In this document: positions 1 to 6,386 of the stretch, piece after piece
How positions within the stretch are numbered: position 1 is the stretch's first letter
How the letters are laid out: each line of letters starts with the position of its first letter
Assembly (NCBI GenBank): GCA_036387915.1
Contig: DASVSV010000073.1
Span: forward strand, 1-6,386
DNA from: QHVT01 sp036387915
GTDB lineage: Bacteria; Acidobacteriota; Thermoanaerobaculia; Gp7-AA8
Length of the DNA stretch: 6,386 nt
Direction of reading: 5' to 3'
Notes under the pieces: model-generated
What the model saw: the letters and a program-made list of their open reading frames with translations, nothing else
What the model was told of the DNA's origin: nothing
Database searches by the model: none
Position numbers and translations under genes: made by a program

Positions 1-2
1 AC

Positions 3-1277
3 TCGAGCGCGCACTCCGGCCTGAAGTTCCTGGCGGCGGTGAACGGCACGGCCGCCGGCGGCGGGTACGAGCTGGCGCTGGCCTGCGACGAGATCGTGCT
101 GGTCGACGACCGCTCCAGCACCGTCAGCTTCCCCGAGGTGCCGCTGCTGGCGGTGCTGCCGGGGACGGGCGGACTGACGCGCCTCGTCGACAAGCGCAAG
201 ATCCGCCGCGACCTCGCCGACGTCTTCTGCACGACGGCCGAGGGACTGGGCGGCGCGAAAGCGAAAACGTGGGGACTCGTCGACGAAGTCGTTCCGCCGC
301 GCCTCTTCCCCGAGAAAGTGCAGGAACGCGCGCAGGCGCTGGCGGCGCAGACCGACCGCCCGAAGGACGCGAAGGGCATCGCCCTCACTCCGCTGCGCCG
401 CACGTTCGACGACAAAGGCATCCATTACGAGCACGTCGACGTCGCCGTCGACGCGGAGGCGCGCACGATCACCATCACCGTCACCGCGCCGAACTCCGGT
501 GAAGCGACGGACGTCGATGCAATCGTGGAACGCGGCGCGATGTGGTGGCCGCTGGCCATGGCCCGCGAGCTCGACGACGCCATCCTGCACCTGCGTACGA
601 ACGTGCGCGAGGCGGGCATCTGGATCGTGCAGACGCGTGGCGACATTGATTCGATGCTGCGCATCGACGCGGCGCTCGACCAGCATCAGGAGCACTGGTT
701 CGTCCGCGAGACGATCGGCTACCTCCGCCGCACCCTGGCGCGCCTCGACGTCTCGTCGCGCAGCATCTACGCCGTCATCGACGAAGGCTCCTGCTTCGCC
801 GGCACGCTGTTCGAGCTCGCGCTCGCCGCGGACCGTTCGTACATGCTCTTCGCCGAAGAGACCTCGCCGCGCGTCGCACTGAGCGCGATGAACTTCGGAC
901 CGCTGGTGATGTGCAACGGCATGACCCGCCTCGAGACGCGCTTCGGCGCGAAGCCTTCATTCGAAGCGGGACAGTCCTTCGACGCCGAGGAAGCGCTCGA
1001 TGCGGGACTGGTCACGTTCGCTCCCGACGAACTGGACTGGGACGACGAGCTGCGCCTGGCGATCGAAGAGCGCGCGTCGCTGTCGCCCGATGCACTGACG
1101 GGCATGGAAGCGAACCTCCGCTTCGGCGGCACCGAGACCGTGCAGACGAAAGTATTCGGCCGCCTGTCGGCCTGGCAGAACTGGATCTTCATCCGCCCGA
1201 ACGCCGTCGGCGAGCAGGGCGCACTCAAACTCTTCGGCAGCGGCACCAAGCCGAAGTTCACCTGGGAAAGAGTCTAA
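3..1277 (+). CDS. boxC: Benzoyl-CoA-dihydrodiol lyase / 2,3-epoxybenzoyl-CoA dihydrolase (BoxC), 5'-truncated by window edge
   Basis: The frame is open from the first bases of the window, so 424 C-terminal residues are visible. BoxC proteins are about 550 residues, so roughly 130 N-terminal residues are missing and no start is assigned. Known role: a crotonase-superfamily cytoplasmic enzyme that hydrolytically opens the ring of 2,3-epoxybenzoyl-CoA, giving 3,4-dehydroadipyl-CoA semialdehyde and formate. Visible here: a crotonase oxyanion-hole segment (NGTAAGGGYELALACDEI, fragment residues about 14-31), then a FPEVPLLAVLPGTGGLTR segment holding the expected active-site glutamate region. A second, weaker crotonase-like half follows (CFAGTLFELALAADRSYML, then ALSAMNFGPLVMCNGMTR). 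The gene is followed 104 bases later by boxB on the same strand, which strongly supports the assignment. It ends at TAA 1275-1277. A generic enoyl-CoA hydratase is the alternative, but the duplicated layout and the boxB neighbour argue against it. Confidence 0.9.
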   Translation, partial: SSAHSGLKFLAAVNGTAAGGGYELALACDEIVLVDDRSSTVSFPEVPLLAVLPGTGGLTRLVDKRKIRRDLADVFCTTAEGLGGAKAKTWGLVDEVVPPRLFPEKVQERAQALAAQTDRPKDAKGIALTPLRRTFDDKGIHYEHVDVAVDAEARTITITVTAPNSGEATDVDAIVERGAMWWPLAMARELDDAILHLRTNVREAGIWIVQTRGDIDSMLRIDAALDQHQEHWFVRETIGYLRRTLARLDVSSRSIYAVIDEGSCFAGTLFELALAADRSYMLFAEETSPRVALSAMNFGPLVMCNGMTRLETRFGAKPSFEAGQSFDAEEALDAGLVTFAPDELDWDDELRLAIEERASLSPDALTGMEANLRFGGTETVQTKVFGRLSAWQNWIFIRPNAVGEQGALKLFGSGTKPKFTWERV

Positions 1278-1283
1278 AAAAAC

Positions 1284-1376
1284 AGTTCCTCGGGTTCCTC
1301 GGAGTTCCTCGGGTTCCTCGGCACAAGCCGCGCGAACCCGAGGAACTCCGAGGAACTCCGAGGAACCCGAGGAACT
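1284..1376. repeat. Long inverted repeat (about 38-bp stem) between boxC and boxB
   Basis: Arm 1284-1312 is an exact reverse complement of 1348-1376 (29 bp). After a single-base bulge at 1347, a further 9 bp pair (1313-1321 with 1338-1346). This leaves a 16-base loop at 1322-1337. The arms are themselves built from alternating 9- and 10-base units of the type (A)GTTCCTCGG. This would form a very stable hairpin in RNA from either strand. On the plus strand it is not followed by a T run. On the minus strand it is followed by seven T (the complement of 1276-1282). The repeat looks like an inserted REP-like or self-complementary element; which family is unknown. Confidence 0.9.
1369..1373 (+). 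promoter_or_regulatory. Likely ribosome binding site of boxB, inside the hairpin's distal arm
   Basis: GAGGA lies 8 bases before the ATG at 1382 and is the only good purine-rich match at a suitable distance. It falls within the 3' arm of the 1284-1376 inverted repeat, so it would be base-paired whenever the hairpin forms. The match to the anti-Shine-Dalgarno sequence is seen directly; the masking effect is inferred. Confidence 0.6.
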
Positions 1377-1381
1377 TGATC

Positions 1382-2803
<1,422 letters not shown>

Positions 2804-2864
2804 CGCAGGTCATCGAACGCAAGGCCACAGCGGCGCGCGCAGGCCGCCGCCGTGAGCTTGCCAG

Positions 2865-2927
2865 ACGTAGGGCGCGGCTCCAGCCCGCCGATCCACGGGA
2901 GGGGCGGGCTGAAGCCACGCCCTACGT
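2865..2927. repeat. REP-like imperfect palindrome, 25-base arms
   Basis: Positions 2865-2889 match the reverse complement of 2903-2927 at 23 of 25 positions, with a 13-base loop. Ends read ACGTAGGGCG and CGCCCTACGT. The two differences are both C versus T between the arm and its reverse complement. In a minus-strand transcript they become G-U wobbles and the stem pairs throughout, while in a plus-strand transcript they are C-A mismatches. The GGGCGGGCTGAAGCC core of the right arm is repeated at 2934. Such palindromes rich in GGGCGGGCTTCAGCCCGCC-like cores are common intergenic repeats in several high-GC phyla. Confidence 0.8.
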
Positions 2928-2933
2928 TTCGGG

Positions 2934-2953
2934 GGGCGGGCTGAAGCCCGCCC
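2934..2953. repeat. Short perfect GC hairpin, second copy of the REP-like core
   Basis: GGGCGGGCT pairs with AGCCCGCCC, giving up to 9 bp around a GA centre (8 bp with a 4-base loop is more realistic). The first 15 bases match 2902-2916 exactly, so this is a partial extra copy of the preceding palindrome's core, 32 bases downstream. Confidence 0.75.
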
Positions 2954-2963
2954 TGCGTAAAAC

Positions 2964-2996
2964 GCAAGAGCTCCGGGGTCTCTTGCCCCCCGGAGC
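2964..2996 (+). other. Two interleaved, mutually exclusive hairpins; possible boxB transcript end
   Basis: Segment A (GCAAGAG, 2964-2970) pairs with A' (CTCTTGC, 2980-2986). Segment B (CTCCGGGG, 2971-2978) pairs with B' (CCCCGGAG, 2988-2995), and B can be extended by G2970-C2996. The order A-B-A'-B' is that of an H-type pseudoknot, but the linkers are 0-1 base, too short to span stems of 7-8 bp. Two competing hairpins with 9-base loops are therefore more likely. It lies 160 bases after the boxB stop and may act as a 3' structure, but no T run follows. Confidence 0.5.
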
Positions 2997-3008
2997 CATT
3001 CTCAGCGC

Positions 3009-3363
3009 GTTGACAGCAACAAGAGTGCATTCGCGCCAATGTTTGCCTCGATGACTCATCGCGTCACCGTGACGACCGTCCGCAGCATGTTGACATCCGC
3101 GATGAAGCGTTCATGCCGCAACCGTTGTCTCGTTTGGCTGATCGCGCCAAGCGTGACCGGCTTCCGTACGTTGACATCCGCGATCAGGCGTTCGTCCGGG
3201 AACCGCTTGCCTCGATGGTCGATCGCACCATCGCGACCGGCTTCCGTTCGTTGACATCCGCGATCGAGCGTTCGTCCGGAAACCGCTTGCCTCGATGACC
3301 TATCGCGTCATTCTCGGCGACCTCGGCACGTTGACAGCTGCGATAAAGCGTTCGTGCCGGGGC
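3009..3363. repeat. Tandem array of about 4.5 degenerate 80-81 base units
   Basis: Units begin with GTTGACA at 3009, 3089, 3170, 3250 and 3330, giving periods of 80, 81, 80 and 80 bases; the fifth is partial, with similarity fading near 3363. Units 2-4 share GTTGACATCCGCGAT and units 3-4 share long blocks such as AACCGCTTGCCTCGATG. Each complete unit can form a hairpin with a 7-base loop ending in ATCGC: 3049-3069, 3131-3153, 3213-3233 and 3293-3313. Stem bases differ between units but mostly keep pairing. The period is not a multiple of three throughout and the enclosed open frames do not resemble any protein, so it is treated as non-coding. Function unknown. Confidence 0.85.
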
Positions 3364-3506
3364 GAGCATCAACGTAGGTCCGCGCCCGCGGTTCGGCAAT
3401 GCTTTTCGCTGTTACATTTTCCGCCGATTTCCACAAGCTTCCACAGGCCCCGTGCAATGACAGTTGGGCATGTCGCGCGAACGCGAGCATGCGCAAGAGC
3501 ATGCGC

Positions 3507-3893
3507 TCAGTCTGCCTGTCGAATCTCGACGGAGCTTTTCTCGAGCAGCTGCATCGACTGGAGAATGGCGCGCACGCGCGGCACCGCGTCGGCGCTCGAG
3601 TCGACGTCCAGCTCGACGTCGAACCAGCCGACGCCCTCGCCGCGATTGACGATCGCGCCGAGGCGTTGGGCGTCGAGCTGCTCCTCGAGCGTGTTGCGGA
3701 GCTGCAGGTCTGGGGCCGTGGGGAGCTCACTGCGGTCGAGGCGCACGCGGATGCGCACGCGCTGCTTCGGACGCGCCGCGGCGAGCGTTTCCTTCACGAC
3801 GGCAGCGGCGTCGGAGGCGGCCGTAGACGAAGAATGCTCGCCGCCGCACGAGGCGACGGCGAGCATCAGGATGACCAGTGAAAACCGGTACAG
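3507..3893 (-). CDS. Small lipoprotein of unknown function, CTG start inferred
   Basis: I do not recognise a family. From the CTG at 3893 the product is 128 residues. It begins with Tyr-Arg, then a hydrophobic core FSLVILMLAVA, ending in a lipobox VASC with the lipidated cysteine at residue 16. A low-complexity Ser/Ala tether follows (GGEHSSSTAASDAAA), then about 95 residues with a strand-helix-strand-strand-helix-strand pattern (RVRIRVRLDR; helix at LQLRNTLEEQL; WFDVELDV; helix at VPRVRAILQSM; SVEI) suggestive of a ferredoxin-like fold. The first ATG (3866) would leave only six residues before the cysteine, too short for export. No ATG, GTG or TTG lies in frame in the stretch just upstream, while CTG 3893 (or CTG 3896) follows a GGTGGAG site. 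It begins 4 bases after the protease stop codon, implying translational coupling. It probably acts outside the cytoplasm, anchored to a membrane. Confidence 0.7.
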   Translation of the reverse strand: MYRFSLVILMLAVASCGGEHSSSTAASDAAAVVKETLAAARPKQRVRIRVRLDRSELPTAPDLQLRNTLEEQLDAQRLGAIVNRGEGVGWFDVELDVDSSADAVPRVRAILQSMQLLEKSSVEIRQAD

Positions 3894-3897
3894 CAGG

Positions 3898-6207
3898 TTA
3901 CTCCACCGGCTTGAGGACCGTACCGTCGGCGTTGATGTGCAGCGTGTACTTTTCCTTGCCGCTCGGCGTACCGAAGGCCGACACCGAGAAGCCTTCGACG
4001 CGCACCTTCCACGTGCCCGCGGCCGGGTTGGCCACGGCGCAGAGCTCCGGCGTACGGCCGGTGGAGCAGGCGAAGTTGTTCACGTTCGCCGGCGAGACGA
4101 GCGTCACGTCGACGTCGTTCACCGGGTAGCTGCCGGACATGTTCGACCAGTCGGCGCGCACGTTGAGCGAGGCCGTGCCGGCCGGGACGACGATGTCGTA
4201 CGTGTGCGTCTCGAGGTTGCCAATCGAAGCGCTGGCGGTCTTGCTGCCCAGCGACTCCTGCTCGGTCCAGACGTCGACGTCGAAGGAGACGTTGCCCGCG
4301 TTGGTCCAGTCGCCCGTCGGCGTGACGCGCCAGATGCCGGAAGCCGGACGGACCACGGTGTAGCTGTACTCCTGTCCCGCCTTGAGGAACGCGTTCACGA
4401 TCGGCGTGCCGGTCGCGGTGAAGCCGAACGCGAAGTACTCGTCGTTGTGGACGCGCGAGGTGTGGACCTTGAGGTTGATGTCGTCACCGAAGAAGAGGTT
4501 CTGCTGCGCGGCCTCGTTCGCGGCGACGATGTTGCGGATGCGGACGTGGAGCTTGGAGGTGTTGTCCGGCACGAGCACCGGAACCTCGGCGCGCTCGGAC
4601 GGGCGGATACCGGTGAAGGTCACCGACGCGCCGCCGGCGTGCACCGGCACACCGGCGTGCTCCATGTTCGCCTGCACGTTGCGCGTGGGGTGGAACGTGA
4701 GGTTGACCGTGTCGGGCGCGCTGCCCGCGGCCAGGAGCTGGCTCGCGGCCACCGCGTTGATGAAGCCCGCGCCCTGGTCGTTGACCGTGGCGGTCGGGAT
4801 CAGGTTCGGGTTGGCGCTCATGATGATGGCGTTGCGGATCTGACGCGCGGTCGCGGTCGGATGGGCGGCGCGCAGCGTCGCGGCGATGCCCGCCACCGTC
4901 GGCGCGGAGAACGACGTGCCGGACACGAAGCCGACCGTCGTGGCAGCGGTGCCGCTGCCCTGCGTGTAGTCGTAGGAGCCGTTCGCGACGACGTCCGGAT
5001 CGGTGCGGCCGTCATGCGTCGGGCCGCGCGAGCTGAAGCTGGAGATCTGCAGGGTGGAATCAGGGCGGTAGCGCTTCGCGCAGGTGGTGACCGACGCCAG
5101 GGCGGTGGTGCTGCAGGGCGCACGGAACTGCGCGGTGTAGATCCACTCGTGATTGGCAGTGGCGGTCGCGCCGACCGTCAGCGCGCTCATCGACGTGCCG
5201 GGCGAGCCGCCCGTGACCGAGGAGTGCCCTTCGTTGCCGGCCGAGACGACCGGGAGGATGTCGTTGGCGAGCAGCTTGTCGATGGTCTGGTCGGACAGCG
5301 TACGCCCCGCCGCGCCCGTCGGTCCGCCGAGGCTCATGTTGACGACCTTGATGTTCAGGCCCGTCGGATCGCCCGCGTTGTACTTGAGGCGCAGCTCGAG
5401 GACCTTCTCCATCGCCGCGATCGTGCGCGACGTCGGCGAGCCGCCGCCGGCCGCCGGGAACACTTTCAGGGGCACGATGCTCGCGCCGGGTGCGCCGCCG
5501 ATCATCGGAATGCGCACCGTGCCGGCCGCGCAGGTGCCCTGCGTGAAGAGGCCGAGGTCCGCACCCGTGCGGGCGAAGCGGTTGGCCGTGCTGAAGCAGA
5601 AGGCGACGTTCGCGGCGGCCATGCCGGCCACCTGCGTGCCGTGCGCGCCGTTCGAGTTCGAGATCGCCGGCGGCTCGGTCGCGCCCGGGACGAAGTTGAA
5701 GCCCGGTCCGATGACCCGCGCGGGGGCGACGTGCGTGAACATCGGGCGGTAGCCAGTGTCGATGATGGCGATGACCGCGCCCGCGCCGATCTGACCCGCC
5801 GAATGGAGCGTGGCCACGCCGGTGAGCTGCGAGTTGAACGGATAGTTGGCCGGATCGGCCGCTTCCGCGCCGTCGGTCGACGTTTCCATCATCCCGTCGG
5901 CTTCGATGACCGCTTCGCCGTCGGCGTCGCGTTCCTGGACCGGCGCCGGGTTCGGGATGATTTCGTCCTTGCCGAGCCGGTCGGCGCCGAGAACCTTCTC
6001 GAGGCTGGAGACCTGGCCGGCCGGAACGTCAGCGGCAATGCCGTCGACGTACTGATATTGATAGGTGATCGTGCCGCCGGCCTTTTTGACCGCGGCGATC
6101 TCGTTGGAGCACGGACGCGCGCACTTGATCAGCACGCCCTCGGCAAACAACGACGGGACTGCCAGCAACGACGCCACAACAAACGCAACTCGAACAAACT
6201 TCGCCAT
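3898..6207 (-). CDS. Secreted S8-family subtilisin-like serine protease with C-terminal beta domains
   Basis: A 769-residue exported endopeptidase. Order of parts, counted from ATG 6207: signal peptide 1-22 (Lys/Arg, then VAFVVASLLAVPSLF, cleavage after A22); a propeptide of I9-like pattern, about 25-85, probably an intramolecular chaperone and inhibitor; an acidic Pro/Asp-rich linker about 86-120; a peptidase domain about 125-495. The catalytic triad is intact: D150 in AIIDTG, H189 in GAHGTQVAG, S432 in GTSFSAPTVAG, with oxyanion N325 in SAGNEGH. The rest (about 500-769) looks like beta-sandwich material, with PPC/P-domain-like segments ASGIWRVTPTGDW and AAGTWKVRVEG. Eight cysteines fall into four local pairs. 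A TTG at 6225 extends the frame, but the GAGGAG site lies downstream of it and 10 bases before ATG 6207, so ATG is chosen. First gene of a minus-strand operon with the lipoprotein, preceded by a cyclic-di-GMP riboswitch. Confidence 0.93.
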   Translation of the reverse strand: MAKFVRVAFVVASLLAVPSLFAEGVLIKCARPCSNEIAAVKKAGGTITYQYQYVDGIAADVPAGQVSSLEKVLGADRLGKDEIIPNPAPVQERDADGEAVIEADGMMETSTDGAEAADPANYPFNSQLTGVATLHSAGQIGAGAVIAIIDTGYRPMFTHVAPARVIGPGFNFVPGATEPPAISNSNGAHGTQVAGMAAANVAFCFSTANRFARTGADLGLFTQGTCAAGTVRIPMIGGAPGASIVPLKVFPAAGGGSPTSRTIAAMEKVLELRLKYNAGDPTGLNIKVVNMSLGGPTGAAGRTLSDQTIDKLLANDILPVVSAGNEGHSSVTGGSPGTSMSALTVGATATANHEWIYTAQFRAPCSTTALASVTTCAKRYRPDSTLQISSFSSRGPTHDGRTDPDVVANGSYDYTQGSGTAATTVGFVSGTSFSAPTVAGIAATLRAAHPTATARQIRNAIIMSANPNLIPTATVNDQGAGFINAVAASQLLAAGSAPDTVNLTFHPTRNVQANMEHAGVPVHAGGASVTFTGIRPSERAEVPVLVPDNTSKLHVRIRNIVAANEAAQQNLFFGDDINLKVHTSRVHNDEYFAFGFTATGTPIVNAFLKAGQEYSYTVVRPASGIWRVTPTGDWTNAGNVSFDVDVWTEQESLGSKTASASIGNLETHTYDIVVPAGTASLNVRADWSNMSGSYPVNDVDVTLVSPANVNNFACSTGRTPELCAVANPAAGTWKVRVEGFSVSAFGTPSGKEKYTLHINADGTVLKPVE
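3901..3907 (-). promoter_or_regulatory. Ribosome binding site deciding the lipoprotein start
   Basis: GGTGGAG on the minus strand overlaps the last codons of the protease gene and lies 7 bases before CTG 3893 (4 before CTG 3896). It is the main reason, with the signal-peptide reading, for preferring a CTG start over ATG 3866. Confidence 0.5.
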
Positions 6208-6217
6208 TCTTTGGACT

Positions 6218-6223
6218 CTCCTC
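6218..6223 (-). promoter_or_regulatory. Ribosome binding site of the protease gene
   Basis: GAGGAG on the minus strand, 10 bases before ATG 6207. It overlaps the alternative TTG at 6225-6223 and so excludes that as the main start. Flanking CTTTG and CAAAG (6227-6223 and 6213-6209) could form a weak 5-bp stem with part of this site in its loop, a possible element of the riboswitch output. Confidence 0.7.
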
Positions 6224-6239
6224 AAAGGTTTGGCGCACC

Positions 6240-6325
6240 CAGATTCGACAACCCGGCTGTCTCGAAGCCCACCGAGACCCGTGGCTTTGCGTCACCGCCT
6301 CGCGGCGGTTTTGCCCATTCGTTTT
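6240..6325 (-). promoter_or_regulatory. Cyclic-di-GMP-I (GEMM-I) riboswitch in the protease leader
   Basis: The minus strand carries the conserved GEMM core in order. GGGCAAAACC (6316-6307) is followed by GCC, a GCGA (GNRA-type) tetraloop and GGCGGT, then TGACGCAAAGCC, then CGGG opening the second hairpin (GTCTCG pairing with CGAGAC, 6278-6273 with 6264-6259), and AGCCGGGTTG (6258-6249). P1a is GGC/GCC enclosing the AAA and GACGCAAA internal loop; P1b ends in the GNRA loop that docks on the second hairpin in known structures. The 5' motif reads G-G-G before CAAA, keeping a guanine at the position equivalent to G20, which favours cyclic di-GMP over cGAMP. It lies between a promoter and the protease ATG. 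Outer borders are approximate, and the expression platform (on or off switch) is not clear. Confidence 0.88.
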
Positions 6326-6346
6326 GGAAATGCGGATTGAGTGGTG

Positions 6347-6374
6347 AGTATAGCAGAAGTTCCGTTCTTGTCTA
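6347..6374 (-). promoter_or_regulatory. Sigma70-type promoter of the protease operon
   Basis: On the minus strand TAGACA (6374-6369) and TATACT (6352-6347) are separated by 16 bases; each matches its consensus at 5 of 6 positions. The predicted start near 6340 would place the riboswitch at the very beginning of a leader of about 130 bases. This AT-rich stretch stands out against the surrounding GC-rich sequence. Confidence 0.7.
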
Positions 6375-6386
6375 CTAATAACTATA

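Larger units (their letters stand above)
2804..3506. other. 703-base non-coding interval between convergent operons
   Basis: boxB ends at 2803 (plus) and the lipoprotein gene ends at 3507 (minus), so both neighbours converge here. I see no convincing gene. The short open frames inside run through repeat copies whose 80- or 81-base length would shift frame between copies. The interval holds REP-like palindromes (2865-2953), interleaved hairpins (2964-2996) and a tandem array (3009-3363). The last part, 3364-3506, has no recognised element apart from a small imperfect hairpin (3485-3508) overlapping the lipoprotein stop codon. No canonical stem plus T-run terminator was found for either operon. 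Confidence 0.7.

Noticed and set aside
3039..3298. Small open frames of 61-71 codons inside the tandem array
   Set aside because: The 80- and 81-base periods put successive copies in different frames, and the covarying hairpin explains the conservation better than a peptide.
3009..3363. Tandem array as a CRISPR
   Set aside because: Units are degenerate over their whole length with no short constant repeat alternating with unique spacers, and no cas gene is present.
3428..3445. Two TTCCACA sites resembling DnaA boxes
   Set aside because: Each is at most 7 of 9 to the consensus, only two are present, and there is no AT-rich unwinding region or replication gene nearby.
6294..6312. ACCGCC-TCGC-GGCGGT followed by TTT, resembling a plus-strand intrinsic terminator
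   Set aside because: On the minus strand this is exactly the P1b hairpin with GNRA loop of the GEMM riboswitch, and no plus-strand gene ends here.
3295..6378. Plus-strand open frame of 1027 codons across the protease region
   Set aside because: Arginine/alanine-rich low-complexity translation with no recognisable domain. It is antisense to the clearly real subtilase and lipoprotein genes, and is an artefact of high GC.

Overview
This is a high-GC bacterial window with two gene blocks facing each other across a 703-base non-coding interval. The left block (plus strand) holds the 3' part of boxC and a complete boxB. These are two enzymes of the aerobic, CoA-dependent benzoate (box) pathway. 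The right block (minus strand) encodes a secreted S8-family subtilisin-like protease followed by a small lipoprotein. The base composition, box genes, GC-rich palindromic intergenic repeats and a GEMM-type riboswitch would fit a soil or sediment bacterium such as Acidobacteriota or a delta-proteobacteria-like lineage. That placement is an inference with low confidence; no marker gene is present.

Layout: boxC fragment (3-1277, its N-terminal part lies before the window); a 93-base near-perfect inverted repeat (1284-1376) whose distal arm contains the likely ribosome binding site of boxB; boxB (1382-2803); non-coding interval 2804-3506. That interval contains a REP-like palindrome pair (2865-2953), two interleaved alternative hairpins (2964-2996), and about 4.5 tandem copies of an 80-81 base unit (3009-3363). 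On the minus strand, read right to left: a sigma70-type promoter (6374-6347), a cyclic-di-GMP-I (GEMM-I) riboswitch in the leader (about 6325-6240), the subtilase (6207-3898) and a lipoprotein (3893-3507) that probably starts at CTG.

How the parts work together: BoxB epoxidises benzoyl-CoA and BoxC opens the resulting ring epoxide, so the two adjacent genes encode consecutive steps. The hairpin between them may tune boxB translation. The minus-strand pair looks like a second-messenger-controlled operon: cyclic di-GMP binding to the leader would set expression of an exported protease and a co-translated lipoprotein. The least explained element is the 80-base tandem array. Each full unit keeps a hairpin with a 7-base loop ending in ATCGC, while stem bases change in compensating pairs.
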